Part shown: positions 25,307 through 33,955 of the stretch, in pieces
Layout of the letters: each line of letters opens with the position of its first letter
Position numbering within the stretch: position 1 is the first letter of the stretch
Assembly (NCBI GenBank): GCA_023715865.1
Contig: JAMBOW010000002.1
Span: forward strand, 1-64,000
Length of the DNA stretch: 64,000 nucleotides
DNA from: Neobacillus mesonae
GTDB taxonomy: Bacteria > Bacillota > Bacilli > Paenibacillales > Paenibacillaceae
Reading direction: 5' to 3'
The notes under the pieces: generated by a model
What the model saw: only the letters and a program-made list of their open reading frames with translations
Told to the model about the DNA's origin: nothing
Databases searched by the model: none
Position numbers and translations under genes: made by a program

Positions 25307-26800
25307 TTAGTGCATAGGACCTTGTTGACTTTGATGTCCAGTAATGTTAACTCGTTTAATAAAGAAGGAAATAACCAGCCCGATCAGAGCAAGAATTAAT
25401 GCAAAGACAAACGCATTTTGAACGCCTGATGTAAAGCCTGCCAGCTGATTCTCCGCACTCTCCGGATTTGTTACATTGCTCAAGAAGCTGGCCTGTCCTG
25501 CACTTAATATACTAACAGCGACTGCTGTACCAATAGCTCCGGATACTTGCTGAAGAGTATTCATAATTGCAGTTCCGTGAGGATAATACTCAGGAGGCAG
25601 CTGATTTAATCCATTGGTCTGTGCAGGCATCATAATCATTGAGATACCAATCATCATGAACACATGAAGTGTAATAATGACTCCAAGCGCTGTAGTAGGT
25701 TCAATCCGTGTATACATGAACAGTACAGCCGCTACAACAACCAACCCTATAGTAACCAGCCACTTGGGACCAAATTTATCAAATAAACGACCCATTACCG
25801 GAGACAAGAATCCATTAAGCAAGCTGCCTGGCAATAGAACCAAGCCTGCAGTGAGCGCTGTTACAGCCAAACCTTGCTGCAGATACATTGGCAGTATAAG
25901 CATGGATGACAGCATCATCATCATACAGAAGAAGATCAGGATCAAGCCGATTGTAAACATCGGATACTTGAACGCTCGCAAATCCATCATTGGCTGCTTC
26001 ATTCTCAACTGTCGGATACTGAATAACAAGAGTGATAAAGCTCCTACAATTAATGTAACCACAACGACTGGACTGCTCCAGCCGCTGCCGGATTCACCAT
26101 GTCCTCCCGCACTACTAAATCCGTATACGATACCACCAAAACCAAGTGTAGAGAGGATAATGGAAAGAACATCGATTTTAGGCTTAGTCAGTTTGGAGAT
26201 ATTAGGCAAGAACATCAAACCGCAAATTAACGAAATGATGAAGAACGGCAGTGAAATCCAGAAAATCCAATGCCAGCTCAAATTGGCCAAGATCAAACCC
26301 GAAATACTCGGACCGCTTGCTGGCGCAAACATAATAACGAGACCGATGAGTCCCATCGCAGATCCGCGTTTTTCAATTGGGAAAATAACCAAGATCGTGT
26401 TAAACATCAAAGGAAGCAAGAGAGCTGTTCCTATAGCCTGTAAAACCCGTGCTACTAACAAAATTTCAAAAGTCGGTGCAAGAGCAGCAACGATTGTTCC
26501 TGCAATCGAAAAAATAAGAGAAGTTGTAAACAACTGTCTCGTTGTAAACCACTGCAGTAGTAGGCCCGATACCGGCACCAAAATACCTAGTACGAGCAAA
26601 TAACCCGTCGTCAGCCATTGAATGGTTGTTGGGCCCACCTCTAGTAAGTCCATTAACGGTGTTAATGCGACGTTTAGTGCTGTTTCACCAAACAACCCGA
26701 TAAATCCACTCAGCAGCATGGCGAACAAAATCGGCAGCGCTTTGTGTTTCTTTGTTTCTTGTTGGCTCTCTACAGAGCCGGCTTCCATGGTAACCTCCAC
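25307..26800 (-). CDS. MFS multidrug efflux transporter, DHA2 (EmrB/QacA) family
   Basis: A 497-residue membrane protein with about 14 helices. Family signatures include 'LNVALTPLMDLLEVGPTTIQWLTTGYLLVLGILVPVSG' in the first helices and the antiporter motif C region 'LFAPASGPSISGLI'. It would export drugs or toxic compounds using the proton gradient. The start is GTG at 26800 with GAGGAGG 7 nt upstream; an ATG four codons later is an alternative. It lies 25 bp after a TetR-type gene, like the lmrA-lmrB pair of B. subtilis. Confidence 0.92.
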   Translation of the reverse strand: MEVTMEAGSVESQQETKKHKALPILFAMLLSGFIGLFGETALNVALTPLMDLLEVGPTTIQWLTTGYLLVLGILVPVSGLLLQWFTTRQLFTTSLIFSIAGTIVAALAPTFEILLVARVLQAIGTALLLPLMFNTILVIFPIEKRGSAMGLIGLVIMFAPASGPSISGLILANLSWHWIFWISLPFFIISLICGLMFLPNISKLTKPKIDVLSIILSTLGFGGIVYGFSSAGGHGESGSGWSSPVVVVTLIVGALSLLLFSIRQLRMKQPMMDLRAFKYPMFTIGLILIFFCMMMMLSSMLILPMYLQQGLAVTALTAGLVLLPGSLLNGFLSPVMGRLFDKFGPKWLVTIGLVVVAAVLFMYTRIEPTTALGVIITLHVFMMIGISMIMMPAQTNGLNQLPPEYYPHGTAIMNTLQQVSGAIGTAVAVSILSAGQASFLSNVTNPESAENQLAGFTSGVQNAFVFALILALIGLVISFFIKRVNITGHQSQQGPMH

Positions 26801-26825
26801 GTTCCATCCTCCTCAAACAATATAT

Positions 26826-27428
26826 CTATTTCTCTCTTTGTGCTGAATTTAATTTTGCGTTCTTCGCAATAACGGACAAATAATTAGCAGCAGTTACCAA
26901 AGGCTGTTTGTCCTGATTAGTCAAGCTGATGATCAGCGCACCCTCCATCAAGGAAATGACCAGCAGCGCTGTTTCTCTAGCCTTTTCTTCGCTAATGCCA
27001 TCCATCATAAGATGCTTCACGATAATTTCCTGCCAATCTGCAAATACACCCTGACAGGCTACTCGCAGCTGATGACTGATGCAGGATGTCTCCACTGCTG
27101 CCCAGAAGCTGAATGGCAGAAAACCAGTAAAGCCGGCAGCCTCCGTTTCATCCGCCATATCATGGATAAAGCGTAGAATGGCATCCCCCGTGTTGTCATG
27201 AGCTGCAAAGTTCTCCTCGAACTTCTTCAAAATGTGTTCGTTGGCTTGTTGAATGCATTCGAGGGCGAGTTCCTCCTTTCCATGCGGAAAATAATGATAT
27301 AAGGATCCTTTCGGTGTATTGCTCTCCTTGATGATCTGATTTAGACCGGTCGCATGATATCCCTGTGAAAAAAACAGTCTGGCTGCTGTTGTAACAATTA
27401 ATTCTTTGACATTAGACTTTTCACTCAA
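26826..27428 (-). CDS. TetR/AcrR-family repressor, LmrA/YxaF-like
   Basis: A 200-residue regulator with an N-terminal TetR helix-turn-helix (IVTTAARLFFSQGYHATGLNQI, 'NTPKGSLYHYFPHGKEEL') and an all-helical C-terminal ligand domain of the LmrA/YxaF type ('FSFWAAVETSCISHQLR'). Start is TTG at 27428 after AAGGAAGTGG. It precedes the MFS pump and should repress both genes through the inverted repeat overlapping the promoter at 27463-27478. Confidence 0.93.
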   Translation of the reverse strand: MSEKSNVKELIVTTAARLFFSQGYHATGLNQIIKESNTPKGSLYHYFPHGKEELALECIQQANEHILKKFEENFAAHDNTGDAILRFIHDMADETEAAGFTGFLPFSFWAAVETSCISHQLRVACQGVFADWQEIIVKHLMMDGISEEKARETALLVISLMEGALIISLTNQDKQPLVTAANYLSVIAKNAKLNSAQREK

Positions 27429-27462
27429 GTGGAGCCACTTCCTTAAAGTTTTATAACAATTG

Positions 27463-27478
27463 GTCTATATAATTAGAC
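27463..27478. promoter_or_regulatory. Candidate TetR operator overlapping -10
   Basis: Inverted repeat GTCTA-TATAAT-TAGAC. It covers the -10 element (TCTAAT, minus strand 27477-27472) of a promoter whose -35 TTGACA is at 27500-27495 with a 17-bp spacer. LmrA/YxaF operators of B. subtilis also contain AGAC/GTCT half-sites. Confidence 0.75.
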
Positions 27479-27532
27479 ATTTTCATGACCCTACTGTCAA
27501 GCATTTTTTAAAACTAATTTTATTAAAGCGCT

Positions 27533-28033
27533 TTACTTTTTGAAAGACTGAAAATGATTCACTTGTTCGCTCGAAGCTTCATTAAACAAAGTGCTTGTAA
27601 GAAACCTCTGAAGATAAATATGATTTGCAGTATTTAGACTTGAAAGATCTGACATATCAAAAAAACACATTTCATGTGATTCTATTAAATCTGCTGCAAG
27701 CTCCCCTTGGTAGTCATCGCAGAATTACATTGCCGTTACCGAATAGATTTCATCACCATTACTCAGCTTCAAATAGAGATCAGAGCCTGAAAAGAGATCC
27801 AGCTTAGTTAAGCTATTAATAGTCAAACCAGTTTCTTCATACACTTCTCTAGCTGCCGTCTCCTCCAGCGACTCCCCAGGTTCCATGAGACCACCGGGTA
27901 ACCCCCAATCACCGTCTCTTCGATGCTGCAACAAAATTTGCTGATGCTCATTCATTATAATGACAACTGCTCCAACTAAAATTAAAGGTCTAGTCCCGAC
28001 TAAAGATCGTAATTCCCGAATATAGTCGCTCAT
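27533..28033 (-). pseudogene. Nudix hydrolase gene interrupted by a stop codon
   Basis: The first 102 codons encode a standard Nudix protein: N-terminal '[23 protein letters not shown]' and an intact Nudix box ([20 protein letters not shown], then ETGL). The frame then meets TAA at 27725, after 'IYSVTAM'. Reading on in the same frame gives about 63 more sensible codons (FCDDYQGELAADLIESHEM, FFDMSDL) to a stop at 27533, giving the usual family length. One point change (a Tyr codon to TAA) explains it. A sequencing error or real decay are both possible; the truncated protein lacks the last strands of the fold. Confidence 0.8.
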
Positions 28034-28099
28034 CGCTTCCTCCTAAACACTAAATTATCTTATTAAAATCTACTCTGCCTGAAAGCTACTAAGCTCGCA

Positions 28100-28996
28100 T
28101 TACTGTACTGTCTTGAACTGCTCGATAAAACTGCGCGCGCTCTTGGACAAGTAGCGATCCTTTAGCCATACTATTCCAACATCAGATTGGAAGTCAGCAT
28201 CTTCAATTTCAAGCATCTTTACTCCAGCTGCCGGGAAGGATGACATAATGGACTTAGGGAACACTGATGCTCCGATACCGCTTGAGATGAGGGACATAAG
28301 GATGGCCACGCTTGAGCATTCGCAGATGATATCAGGCGTAAATCCATGCTTAATGCATTCATTCACAACTTGTTCATGCATTCGTATCGTCTTCTCAGTC
28401 TTGAGCGTGAGGAATGAAAACGAAGATAATTGAGACATGTGAATTGAGGACTGGTCAGCGTATGAATGCCATGAAGCAGGAATGACCACGACAAAAGGAT
28501 CCGATGGCAGCCGCAGAACCTGATATTGCTCAGGATTCATCAAGGATTCGAACGGCAAACGAGCCAGTACAAGATCTACCACTCTTGTTTCTAGCTGCTC
28601 AGATAGATAAAGATGATCTCCTTCTAGAATTTTAAACTTCACTAACGGATACCGCTCGTGAAACTCCTTAATCTTGTTCGGCAAAAGCGATATACAGGAG
28701 ACTACTGAGCCCACCGAGAGCACGCCAAGCGGTTCCTTCTCGCTTTCCATAACTTCTCTCAGCGAATCGTCAAACTGATGAAGCAGCACTTCAGCCTTCT
28801 TCATCAGCAGCTTGCCGGCATCTGTAAGGATGAGCCCTTTGCCGTCACGGTCAAACAAGCGCAGTCCAAGCTCATCTTCCATCTGCTTGAGCTGACGGCT
28901 TAGCGGTGGCTGCTCCATATTCAGGCGTTTAGCCGCTCTCGTAATTTGCCCCTCCTGTGCTATAGCCAGGAAATATTTTAGCTGCCTTACATCCAC
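28100..28996 (-). CDS. LysR-family transcriptional regulator
   Basis: A 298-residue regulator of normal LTTR length: the N-terminal helix-turn-helix (MDVRQLKYFLAIAQEGQITRAAKRLNMEQPPLSRQLKQME) and a two-lobe effector domain from about residue 90 ('GVLSVGSVVSCISLLPNKIKEFHERYP'). It is divergent from the branched-chain aminotransferase gene with 121 bp between starts, so that gene is a plausible target, possibly alongside autoregulation. The effector cannot be read from the sequence. Confidence 0.94.
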   Translation of the reverse strand: MDVRQLKYFLAIAQEGQITRAAKRLNMEQPPLSRQLKQMEDELGLRLFDRDGKGLILTDAGKLLMKKAEVLLHQFDDSLREVMESEKEPLGVLSVGSVVSCISLLPNKIKEFHERYPLVKFKILEGDHLYLSEQLETRVVDLVLARLPFESLMNPEQYQVLRLPSDPFVVVIPASWHSYADQSSIHMSQLSSFSFLTLKTEKTIRMHEQVVNECIKHGFTPDIICECSSVAILMSLISSGIGASVFPKSIMSSFPAAGVKMLEIEDADFQSDVGIVWLKDRYLSKSARSFIEQFKTVQ

Positions 28997-29117
28997 CTCT
29001 CCAACCCCCTGATCCCATACCTATAAAGTATATTGAACCAACAAAACAGATCATTTTAAGTTCTCAAATTTCATTGTAGCATACAAGCATAATCCTACAT
29101 GAAGGAGTGAGACCCTT

Positions 29118-30194
29118 ATGATCTCAACTATTGAAATTGAGCTGACTCAGCATAAGAAGCCGAAGCCCTCTATGGATCAGCTTGGATTTGGCGTTCATTT
29201 TACAGATCATATGTTTATGATGGAATATTCATCTAATGCGGGGTGGTGTCGTCCGCGTATCGTCCCTTATCAGCCTATTACACTTAGTCCCGCTGCCAAG
29301 GTGTTCCATTATGGCCAGACAATTTTTGAAGGCATGAAGGCATATCGTGCCGAGGATGGACGTATTCATTTATTTCGACCATGGAAAAATTTAGAGCGAA
29401 TGAACCGCTCCAATTTACGGATGAGTGTCCCCCCTGTAGAGGAATCCATTTTTGTCGAAGCGGTAAAAGAGCTTGTAAAAACAGATCAGGATTGGATACC
29501 TGGTTTACCCGGAACATCGCTGTACATCCGTCCCTTCATCATTGCCACAGAGCCCATTCTAGGCATAGCCCCCTCAGAAAACTATCTGTTTATGATCATC
29601 ATGTCCCCTGTGGGAGCATATTACAAAAACGAAGGCTTCAGTCCAGTCAGAATTCATGTGGAGACGCATGATGTAAGAGCGGTTACGGGCGGCGTCGGCA
29701 ATGCCAAAACTGCAGGCAATTACGCCGCCGGACTTAGGGCCCAAAAGGCTGCTAAAGAGAATGGATACTCTCAAGTGCTTTGGCTGGATGGTGTACACCG
29801 TCAATTTATTGAGGAAGTCGGCAGCATGAATGTTTTTTTCAAAATTGGCGGCACCGTCTATACCCCTGAGCTCACGGGAAGTATTCTGGACGGCATCACT
29901 CGGGATTCCGTTATCCAGATACTAAAAGCCTGGAGCATTCCGGTCATAGAAAAAGCGATCTCAATTAACGAGCTATACGAAGCAATCAAGGATGGCAGCT
30001 TGGAGGAAGCATTCGGCACCGGCACAGCAGCGGTCATATCACCTATTGGAGAAATAAACTGGCGCGGGGAGCAGCTCGTCATTCATCAAGGCCGCACCGG
30101 TATGCTGTCACGGAAAGTGTACGAAGCATTAACCGGGATTCAAACCGGAGCTTTGCCGGACCCGTTCGGCTGGGTTGTTCCTATTTTAGACTGA
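29118..30194 (+). CDS. ilvE: Branched-chain amino acid aminotransferase
   Basis: A 358-residue PLP-dependent fold-IV aminotransferase of the longer Bacillus YwaA/YbgE type. It has 'FGVHFTDHMFMMEY' near the start, 'HYGQTIFEGMKAYR', the PLP Lys in 'VGNAKTAGNYAAGL', 'EVGSMNVFF' and 'FGTGTAAVISPIG'. It interconverts Val, Leu and Ile with their keto acids. No T-box or other leader fits in the 121-bp upstream gap. Divergent from a LysR regulator. The hydrophobic protein gene follows 51 bp later. Confidence 0.95.
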   Translation: MISTIEIELTQHKKPKPSMDQLGFGVHFTDHMFMMEYSSNAGWCRPRIVPYQPITLSPAAKVFHYGQTIFEGMKAYRAEDGRIHLFRPWKNLERMNRSNLRMSVPPVEESIFVEAVKELVKTDQDWIPGLPGTSLYIRPFIIATEPILGIAPSENYLFMIIMSPVGAYYKNEGFSPVRIHVETHDVRAVTGGVGNAKTAGNYAAGLRAQKAAKENGYSQVLWLDGVHRQFIEEVGSMNVFFKIGGTVYTPELTGSILDGITRDSVIQILKAWSIPVIEKAISINELYEAIKDGSLEEAFGTGTAAVISPIGEINWRGEQLVIHQGRTGMLSRKVYEALTGIQTGALPDPFGWVVPILD

Positions 30195-30245
30195 AACAAT
30201 TGAACTAGCCCTTGTTATGGCGATCAACGAGAGGAGGATAACGAA

Positions 30246-30836
30246 ATGAAGGCTCACATTGACTGGGATTACGAGGGAAGAAACGATTTTTCTTCGGGGA
30301 CCGGTGCATATGCCTCTGAAAAAAGGTTAGGTCTGCTTTCTGCACTAGTCATTCCATGCTTCCTTTTGTATTTGTACTGGAGTAAAGGTGTAGATTGGAG
30401 CGTGTTTCAGCTTTTCATTGCCCTCATCCTCGCTTTTGATATCAGTGGAGGGCTAGTCTCTAACGCTTTGAACTCCTGCAAACGGTTTTACCATACACCA
30501 CCTAAGCCGCAGGAGGGAAAAATCGGCATATTCATAAAGAATCCGCTCTTTTTTAGTTTGTGCCACGTGCATCCCTTTATAGCAGGATTGCTGCATGGTG
30601 AAGGGAACTGGACATTTTCACTGTTATGGTACGGATTGTATATGGCTGCCGTCCTTCTTGTTCTCGCCGTCCCTCTTTATTTAAAGCGTCCCGTGTCCAT
30701 GCTCTTCCTTATGTTGTCGATCCTGATCAATTTCTACATCATTGAGCCTGTCGCTGGTTTCGAGTGGCTCATGCCCCTGCTTTTTATCAAGATTGTATAT
30801 GGACATCTCGTAAGAGAAGAGCCTTATCGGAAATAG
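30246..30836 (+). CDS. Uncharacterised multi-spanning membrane protein
   Basis: A 196-residue protein with a soluble, charged first ~25 residues and about five or six hydrophobic helices (for example LLSALVIPCFLLYLYW, FQLFIALILAFDISGGLV, SLLWYGLYMAAVLLVLAVPL). Conserved-looking elements are 'DISGGLVSNALNSCKRFYH' and 'HVHPFIAGLLHG', whose His/Asp/Cys residues might bind metal or a cofactor. Start ATG follows GAGAGGAGG. The DinB-like gene follows 32 bp later and may be co-transcribed. Function unknown. Confidence 0.8.
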   Translation: MKAHIDWDYEGRNDFSSGTGAYASEKRLGLLSALVIPCFLLYLYWSKGVDWSVFQLFIALILAFDISGGLVSNALNSCKRFYHTPPKPQEGKIGIFIKNPLFFSLCHVHPFIAGLLHGEGNWTFSLLWYGLYMAAVLLVLAVPLYLKRPVSMLFLMLSILINFYIIEPVAGFEWLMPLLFIKIVYGHLVREEPYRK

Positions 30837-30868
30837 AGAGTTTATAGCTGCCTGTGAGGAGGTTTATA

Positions 30869-31333
30869 ATGAAGACCATTTCCCGTATGATGGAGCATTT
30901 GTATTGGGCAAATCAGAGGCTGTTATCTTGTCTGCTTGAAAGCAAAATCACGCCTAGTAAAGAAATCACTAAGCTTCTGAACCATATCGCAGTTGCAGAG
31001 CAAATATGGCTTTCCCGCTTAGAAGGAAAAAAGCACTCTCATTTAGAGCTATGGAAAGAGACCGATATAACATCTGCAGGTGCTTTGCTCAGTCAAAACG
31101 AACAGGATTTCCGTCAATATGTTGGTACTCTTCAGGAAAAACAGTTAGATGACATCATTAATTATGAGAACCTGAGTGGTGTTCCTTATTCCGATTCGAT
31201 CCGCGATATACTGACCCACGTAGCGCTCCACGGTCAATATCACCGGGGACAACTGAATCGATTGATCAGGGAACAGTCAGCCGAACCCACTAGCGTCGAT
31301 TTTATTATCTTTGCAAGAACGAAGGAGATTTAA
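30869..31333 (+). CDS. DinB-family protein
   Basis: A 154-residue four-helix-bundle protein of the DinB/YfiT group: 'MMEHLYWANQRLLSCL' with the first metal His, 'LLNHIAVAEQIWLSRLEG', and 'ILTHVALHGQYHRGQLNRLI' with the other His ligands, so a metal site is probably present. Such proteins include thiol-dependent (e.g. bacillithiol) transferases and many of unknown role. The ATG at 30869 has GAGGAGG 7 nt upstream; the GTG at 30854 overlaps this site and is rejected. Confidence 0.9.
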   Translation: MKTISRMMEHLYWANQRLLSCLLESKITPSKEITKLLNHIAVAEQIWLSRLEGKKHSHLELWKETDITSAGALLSQNEQDFRQYVGTLQEKQLDDIINYENLSGVPYSDSIRDILTHVALHGQYHRGQLNRLIREQSAEPTSVDFIIFARTKEI

Positions 31334-31373
31334 ATCAAGACAAATCAGCAGTGATGCAATGTGTTTCCATATT

Positions 31374-31413
31374 GAGCTGTCGGTATATTTAACTTCCGAC
31401 GGCTCTTGTTTTT
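31374..31413 (+). terminator. Terminator after the DinB gene
   Basis: GAGC-t-GTCGG...CCGAC-g-GCTC hairpin followed by TTGTTTTTT. Confidence 0.85.
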
Positions 31414-31514
31414 TGTGGAGCGAAATATGTAATTGATTTCTAGGATCATGTGCATATCAAGATTTTTCTATGGAAAAGATAACAAGAAAAGGGGATCTAT
31501 TGGAGGGATGATCT

Positions 31515-32852
31515 GTGGACCTTATAACAAGAGTTAATGAACATTTCAAAGATAATTCGGATTATTTTTGTATGGAAATCCAGTTGTCCGGATACCCTGC
31601 CATCTTGATGGGACTTGAATCACTGATTGATGTTCCGCAAACGATCACTCTGCTGCAGCTGCAGCATAAACAATCTGATCCTAACAGGGCTGTTGATCAG
31701 CCTCATTTCTCTAATTTAGGAAACATGATCACAGCTCCTGAGCTCGCCACTTCCCTATCTCATATTTTAGAAGGGAAAATAATTCTGGCAGACAACTTTA
31801 GTCATACCTGCATTAGTATTCGTCCTGTCCTTAAGAATCTGACACGCTCTATCAGCGAACCTGTTACAGAGAACACCCTTTATGGATCAAACAGCGCGTT
31901 TCTTGAAGACATGAATACCAACATCGGGATTTTTCGAAAACACATTACGAGCTCTACTTTGAAAATAGAATCCTATACTTTCGATGGCAGCCAGCCTAAA
32001 CTGATGTCTCTGTTTTATTTAGAGGACAGGATCAATCCAGTGCTGCTCCAGAATCTACAGCAAAAAATCAAATCCGGGTTATCTAAAGAAGTACTTCATA
32101 TACAGCACTTGGTGAACGTTCTCGGTTTGTCTTCCTGGTCATTCATTTCCAGATTCAATATTACGGAGCTTCCACAGAATGCAGCAAATGCTCTGAATGA
32201 TGGAAAAGCTCTAATTATGCTGGATCGTTTGCCATTCGGTATTATCGTACCCAACCTTGCCACGGACATGTTCTGTCAGAAGGATGATCACAATTATTCC
32301 TATCCATTCATGCTTCTGATTCGTATGCTCAGACTTATCGGGATTCTCATCGCCATAGTCATTCCAGGCTTGTATGTGGCCCTTGTTTCAGTTAATCCCG
32401 AAGTTCTAAGACTGGAACTTGCTTTATCCATCGCCAGCAGCAGACAAGGGGTTCCCTATCCCGCATTGATTGAGACGCTGCTCCTCCTCATCGTTTTGGA
32501 GCTCATACTCGAAGCAAGCGTACGTCTGCCCAAAAGCGTTGGCCCCACCATAACCATGGTTGGCGGAATCATACTGGGACAAGCCGCAGTAACGGCCAAG
32601 CTGGTAAGCAATCTGCTTATCATTATCCTTGCCGGGACTACCATTGCATCATCTGTCGTTGTGGGATTTGAAAATTCTATATCCGTTCGGGTATTTAAAT
32701 ATTTGCTTATCCTCTTGTCTTCTATATTTGGCTTGCTTGGGCTTTTGGCAGGTATTGTCCTTATATGTGCGTACATGGGAAATCAAACAACGATGGGAAT
32801 ACCCTATTTATCAAGATCAGGATTGATTTCAGCAAAGAATGGGAAGCAGTAA
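31515..32852 (+). CDS. Spore germination protein, GerA family (A subunit)
   Basis: A 445-residue germinant receptor A subunit: a hydrophilic N-terminal domain of about 240 residues and a membrane domain with about five helices holding the family segments 'YPFMLLIRMLRLIGILIAIVIPGLYVAL', 'GVPYPALIETLLLLIVLELILEASVRLPKSVGPTI' and 'VGGIILGQAAV'. It sits in the spore inner membrane and with B and C subunits senses germinants. Slightly shorter than GerAA. The GTG start has GGAGGG upstream. First gene of a three-gene ger operon. Confidence 0.96.
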   Translation: MDLITRVNEHFKDNSDYFCMEIQLSGYPAILMGLESLIDVPQTITLLQLQHKQSDPNRAVDQPHFSNLGNMITAPELATSLSHILEGKIILADNFSHTCISIRPVLKNLTRSISEPVTENTLYGSNSAFLEDMNTNIGIFRKHITSSTLKIESYTFDGSQPKLMSLFYLEDRINPVLLQNLQQKIKSGLSKEVLHIQHLVNVLGLSSWSFISRFNITELPQNAANALNDGKALIMLDRLPFGIIVPNLATDMFCQKDDHNYSYPFMLLIRMLRLIGILIAIVIPGLYVALVSVNPEVLRLELALSIASSRQGVPYPALIETLLLLIVLELILEASVRLPKSVGPTITMVGGIILGQAAVTAKLVSNLLIIILAGTTIASSVVVGFENSISVRVFKYLLILLSSIFGLLGLLAGIVLICAYMGNQTTMGIPYLSRSGLISAKNGKQ

Positions 32853-32854
32853 CC

Positions 32855-33955
32855 ATGGATAAAAACGGACTGCAAGCCACAATCATCTATGTTGTTAATC
32901 AAATGGGGCTCATCTTCTTCCTGTACCCTTCTGATTTGTTCGCTGGGATGGATACGGGGCATTGGATCGGCATTCTTTCTGGTTATCTGGTCCATGTTGC
33001 TGCCGTGTATCTGTTCGTAAAAGGTCGAGTTCTTGCTCAGAACAAAAATATCACCCAATTGTTCCTGGGTACTGGTCGAATTTCGGGGATTCTATTGATG
33101 CTGCCAGCCTTCATATATATGTTCTGCGCCTTTACTCTTACCCTTCGTACCTACTCAGAAATGCTGATTCTCGTCTTTTTATCAAACACACCGGTATGGA
33201 GTGTTATTTTGCTATTGATTATTGTTGCTTATCTTTTTGCCACATATGGTATTTCAAGCATCGGTCGAACTGCTGTTTTACTAATCATGCTGTTCTCTAT
33301 ACCTATATTGTTTATTCTGTGCTTGGCTTTTCAGAATGTAGATTGGTATTACCTCCTGCCTATTGTCGAAAAAAATCAGTCGTTCTCTTTCCTCGGAAAT
33401 CGAAGCTTTTTAATGAGCCTCTTTATCTATACAGGCAGTTTTTTATTTTTGGGGTTTTTGCCCAAGTCCATGAGTATAAACCAGCCCCAAATACGATGGG
33501 CCAGCATTCTGCTGCTTCCCATGTATTTGCTGTCCGTTTATTTACCCCTTATAACGTTTGGCCACTCTACTGCCAAGCTTTATGAGTTTCCCATGCTTAT
33601 GAGCGTAGATACCATCAATGTAACCTGGCTGATGTTCGATCGGGTTACAAGCTTCTTTCTGCTCAGCTTGATGGCCTTTGCCATGCTGTATCTGGGAGTG
33701 ACACTCTGGGTCCTTAGCGCCATGATCGGCGTGATTCGCCCCCTTAAAAAAAGCCGGCCAATATGGATTATGTTTCTGACCATTTGCTTGTTTGTATTTT
33801 CGCTGCTAATTCCGAACTGGGACTACCTTAAGGAAATTCAAGCTTGGCTCATTCCATTTAAGCTCTACACCTTGATTGTCATTCCTCTGCTTACTTTTGG
33901 ACTGGGCTGGAGATACAATCATAAACAACGCTTGCGCAGGAGGCATACAGAATGA
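32855..33955 (+). CDS. Spore germination protein, GerB family (B subunit)
   Basis: A 366-residue integral membrane protein with about ten helices, an APC-superfamily-like permease fold thought to form the germinant-binding subunit. Segments 'GWLYPSDLF'-like 'LFFLYPSDLFAGMDTGHWIGIL', 'MLLPAFIYMFCAFTLTLRTYSEML' and 'LLPMYLLSVYLPLITFGHS' match the family. I start at the ATG at 32855, 2 bp after the A-subunit stop; the longer frame runs inside the A gene. Its ligand cannot be inferred. Confidence 0.95.
   Translation: MDKNGLQATIIYVVNQMGLIFFLYPSDLFAGMDTGHWIGILSGYLVHVAAVYLFVKGRVLAQNKNITQLFLGTGRISGILLMLPAFIYMFCAFTLTLRTYSEMLILVFLSNTPVWSVILLLIIVAYLFATYGISSIGRTAVLLIMLFSIPILFILCLAFQNVDWYYLLPIVEKNQSFSFLGNRSFLMSLFIYTGSFLFLGFLPKSMSINQPQIRWASILLLPMYLLSVYLPLITFGHSTAKLYEFPMLMSVDTINVTWLMFDRVTSFFLLSLMAFAMLYLGVTLWVLSAMIGVIRPLKKSRPIWIMFLTICLFVFSLLIPNWDYLKEIQAWLIPFKLYTLIVIPLLTFGLGWRYNHKQRLRRRHTE

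Noticed and set aside
25677-26603. Long plus-strand open frame (308 codons) opposite the MFS transporter gene
   Set aside because: It lies wholly antisense to a clear 14-helix transporter, has no recognisable domain and unnatural composition (many Pro, Ile, Thr); it mirrors the codon pattern of the real gene.
28997-29117. Possible T-box or other amino acid leader before ilvE
   Set aside because: The gap to the divergent LysR gene is only 121 bp and has neither the T-box core nor a terminator hairpin.
32962-33585. Second-frame open stretch of 207 codons within the gerB-type gene
   Set aside because: Same-strand shadow frame; Cys/Ser/His-rich composition unlike a real protein, while the GerB frame is fully conserved.
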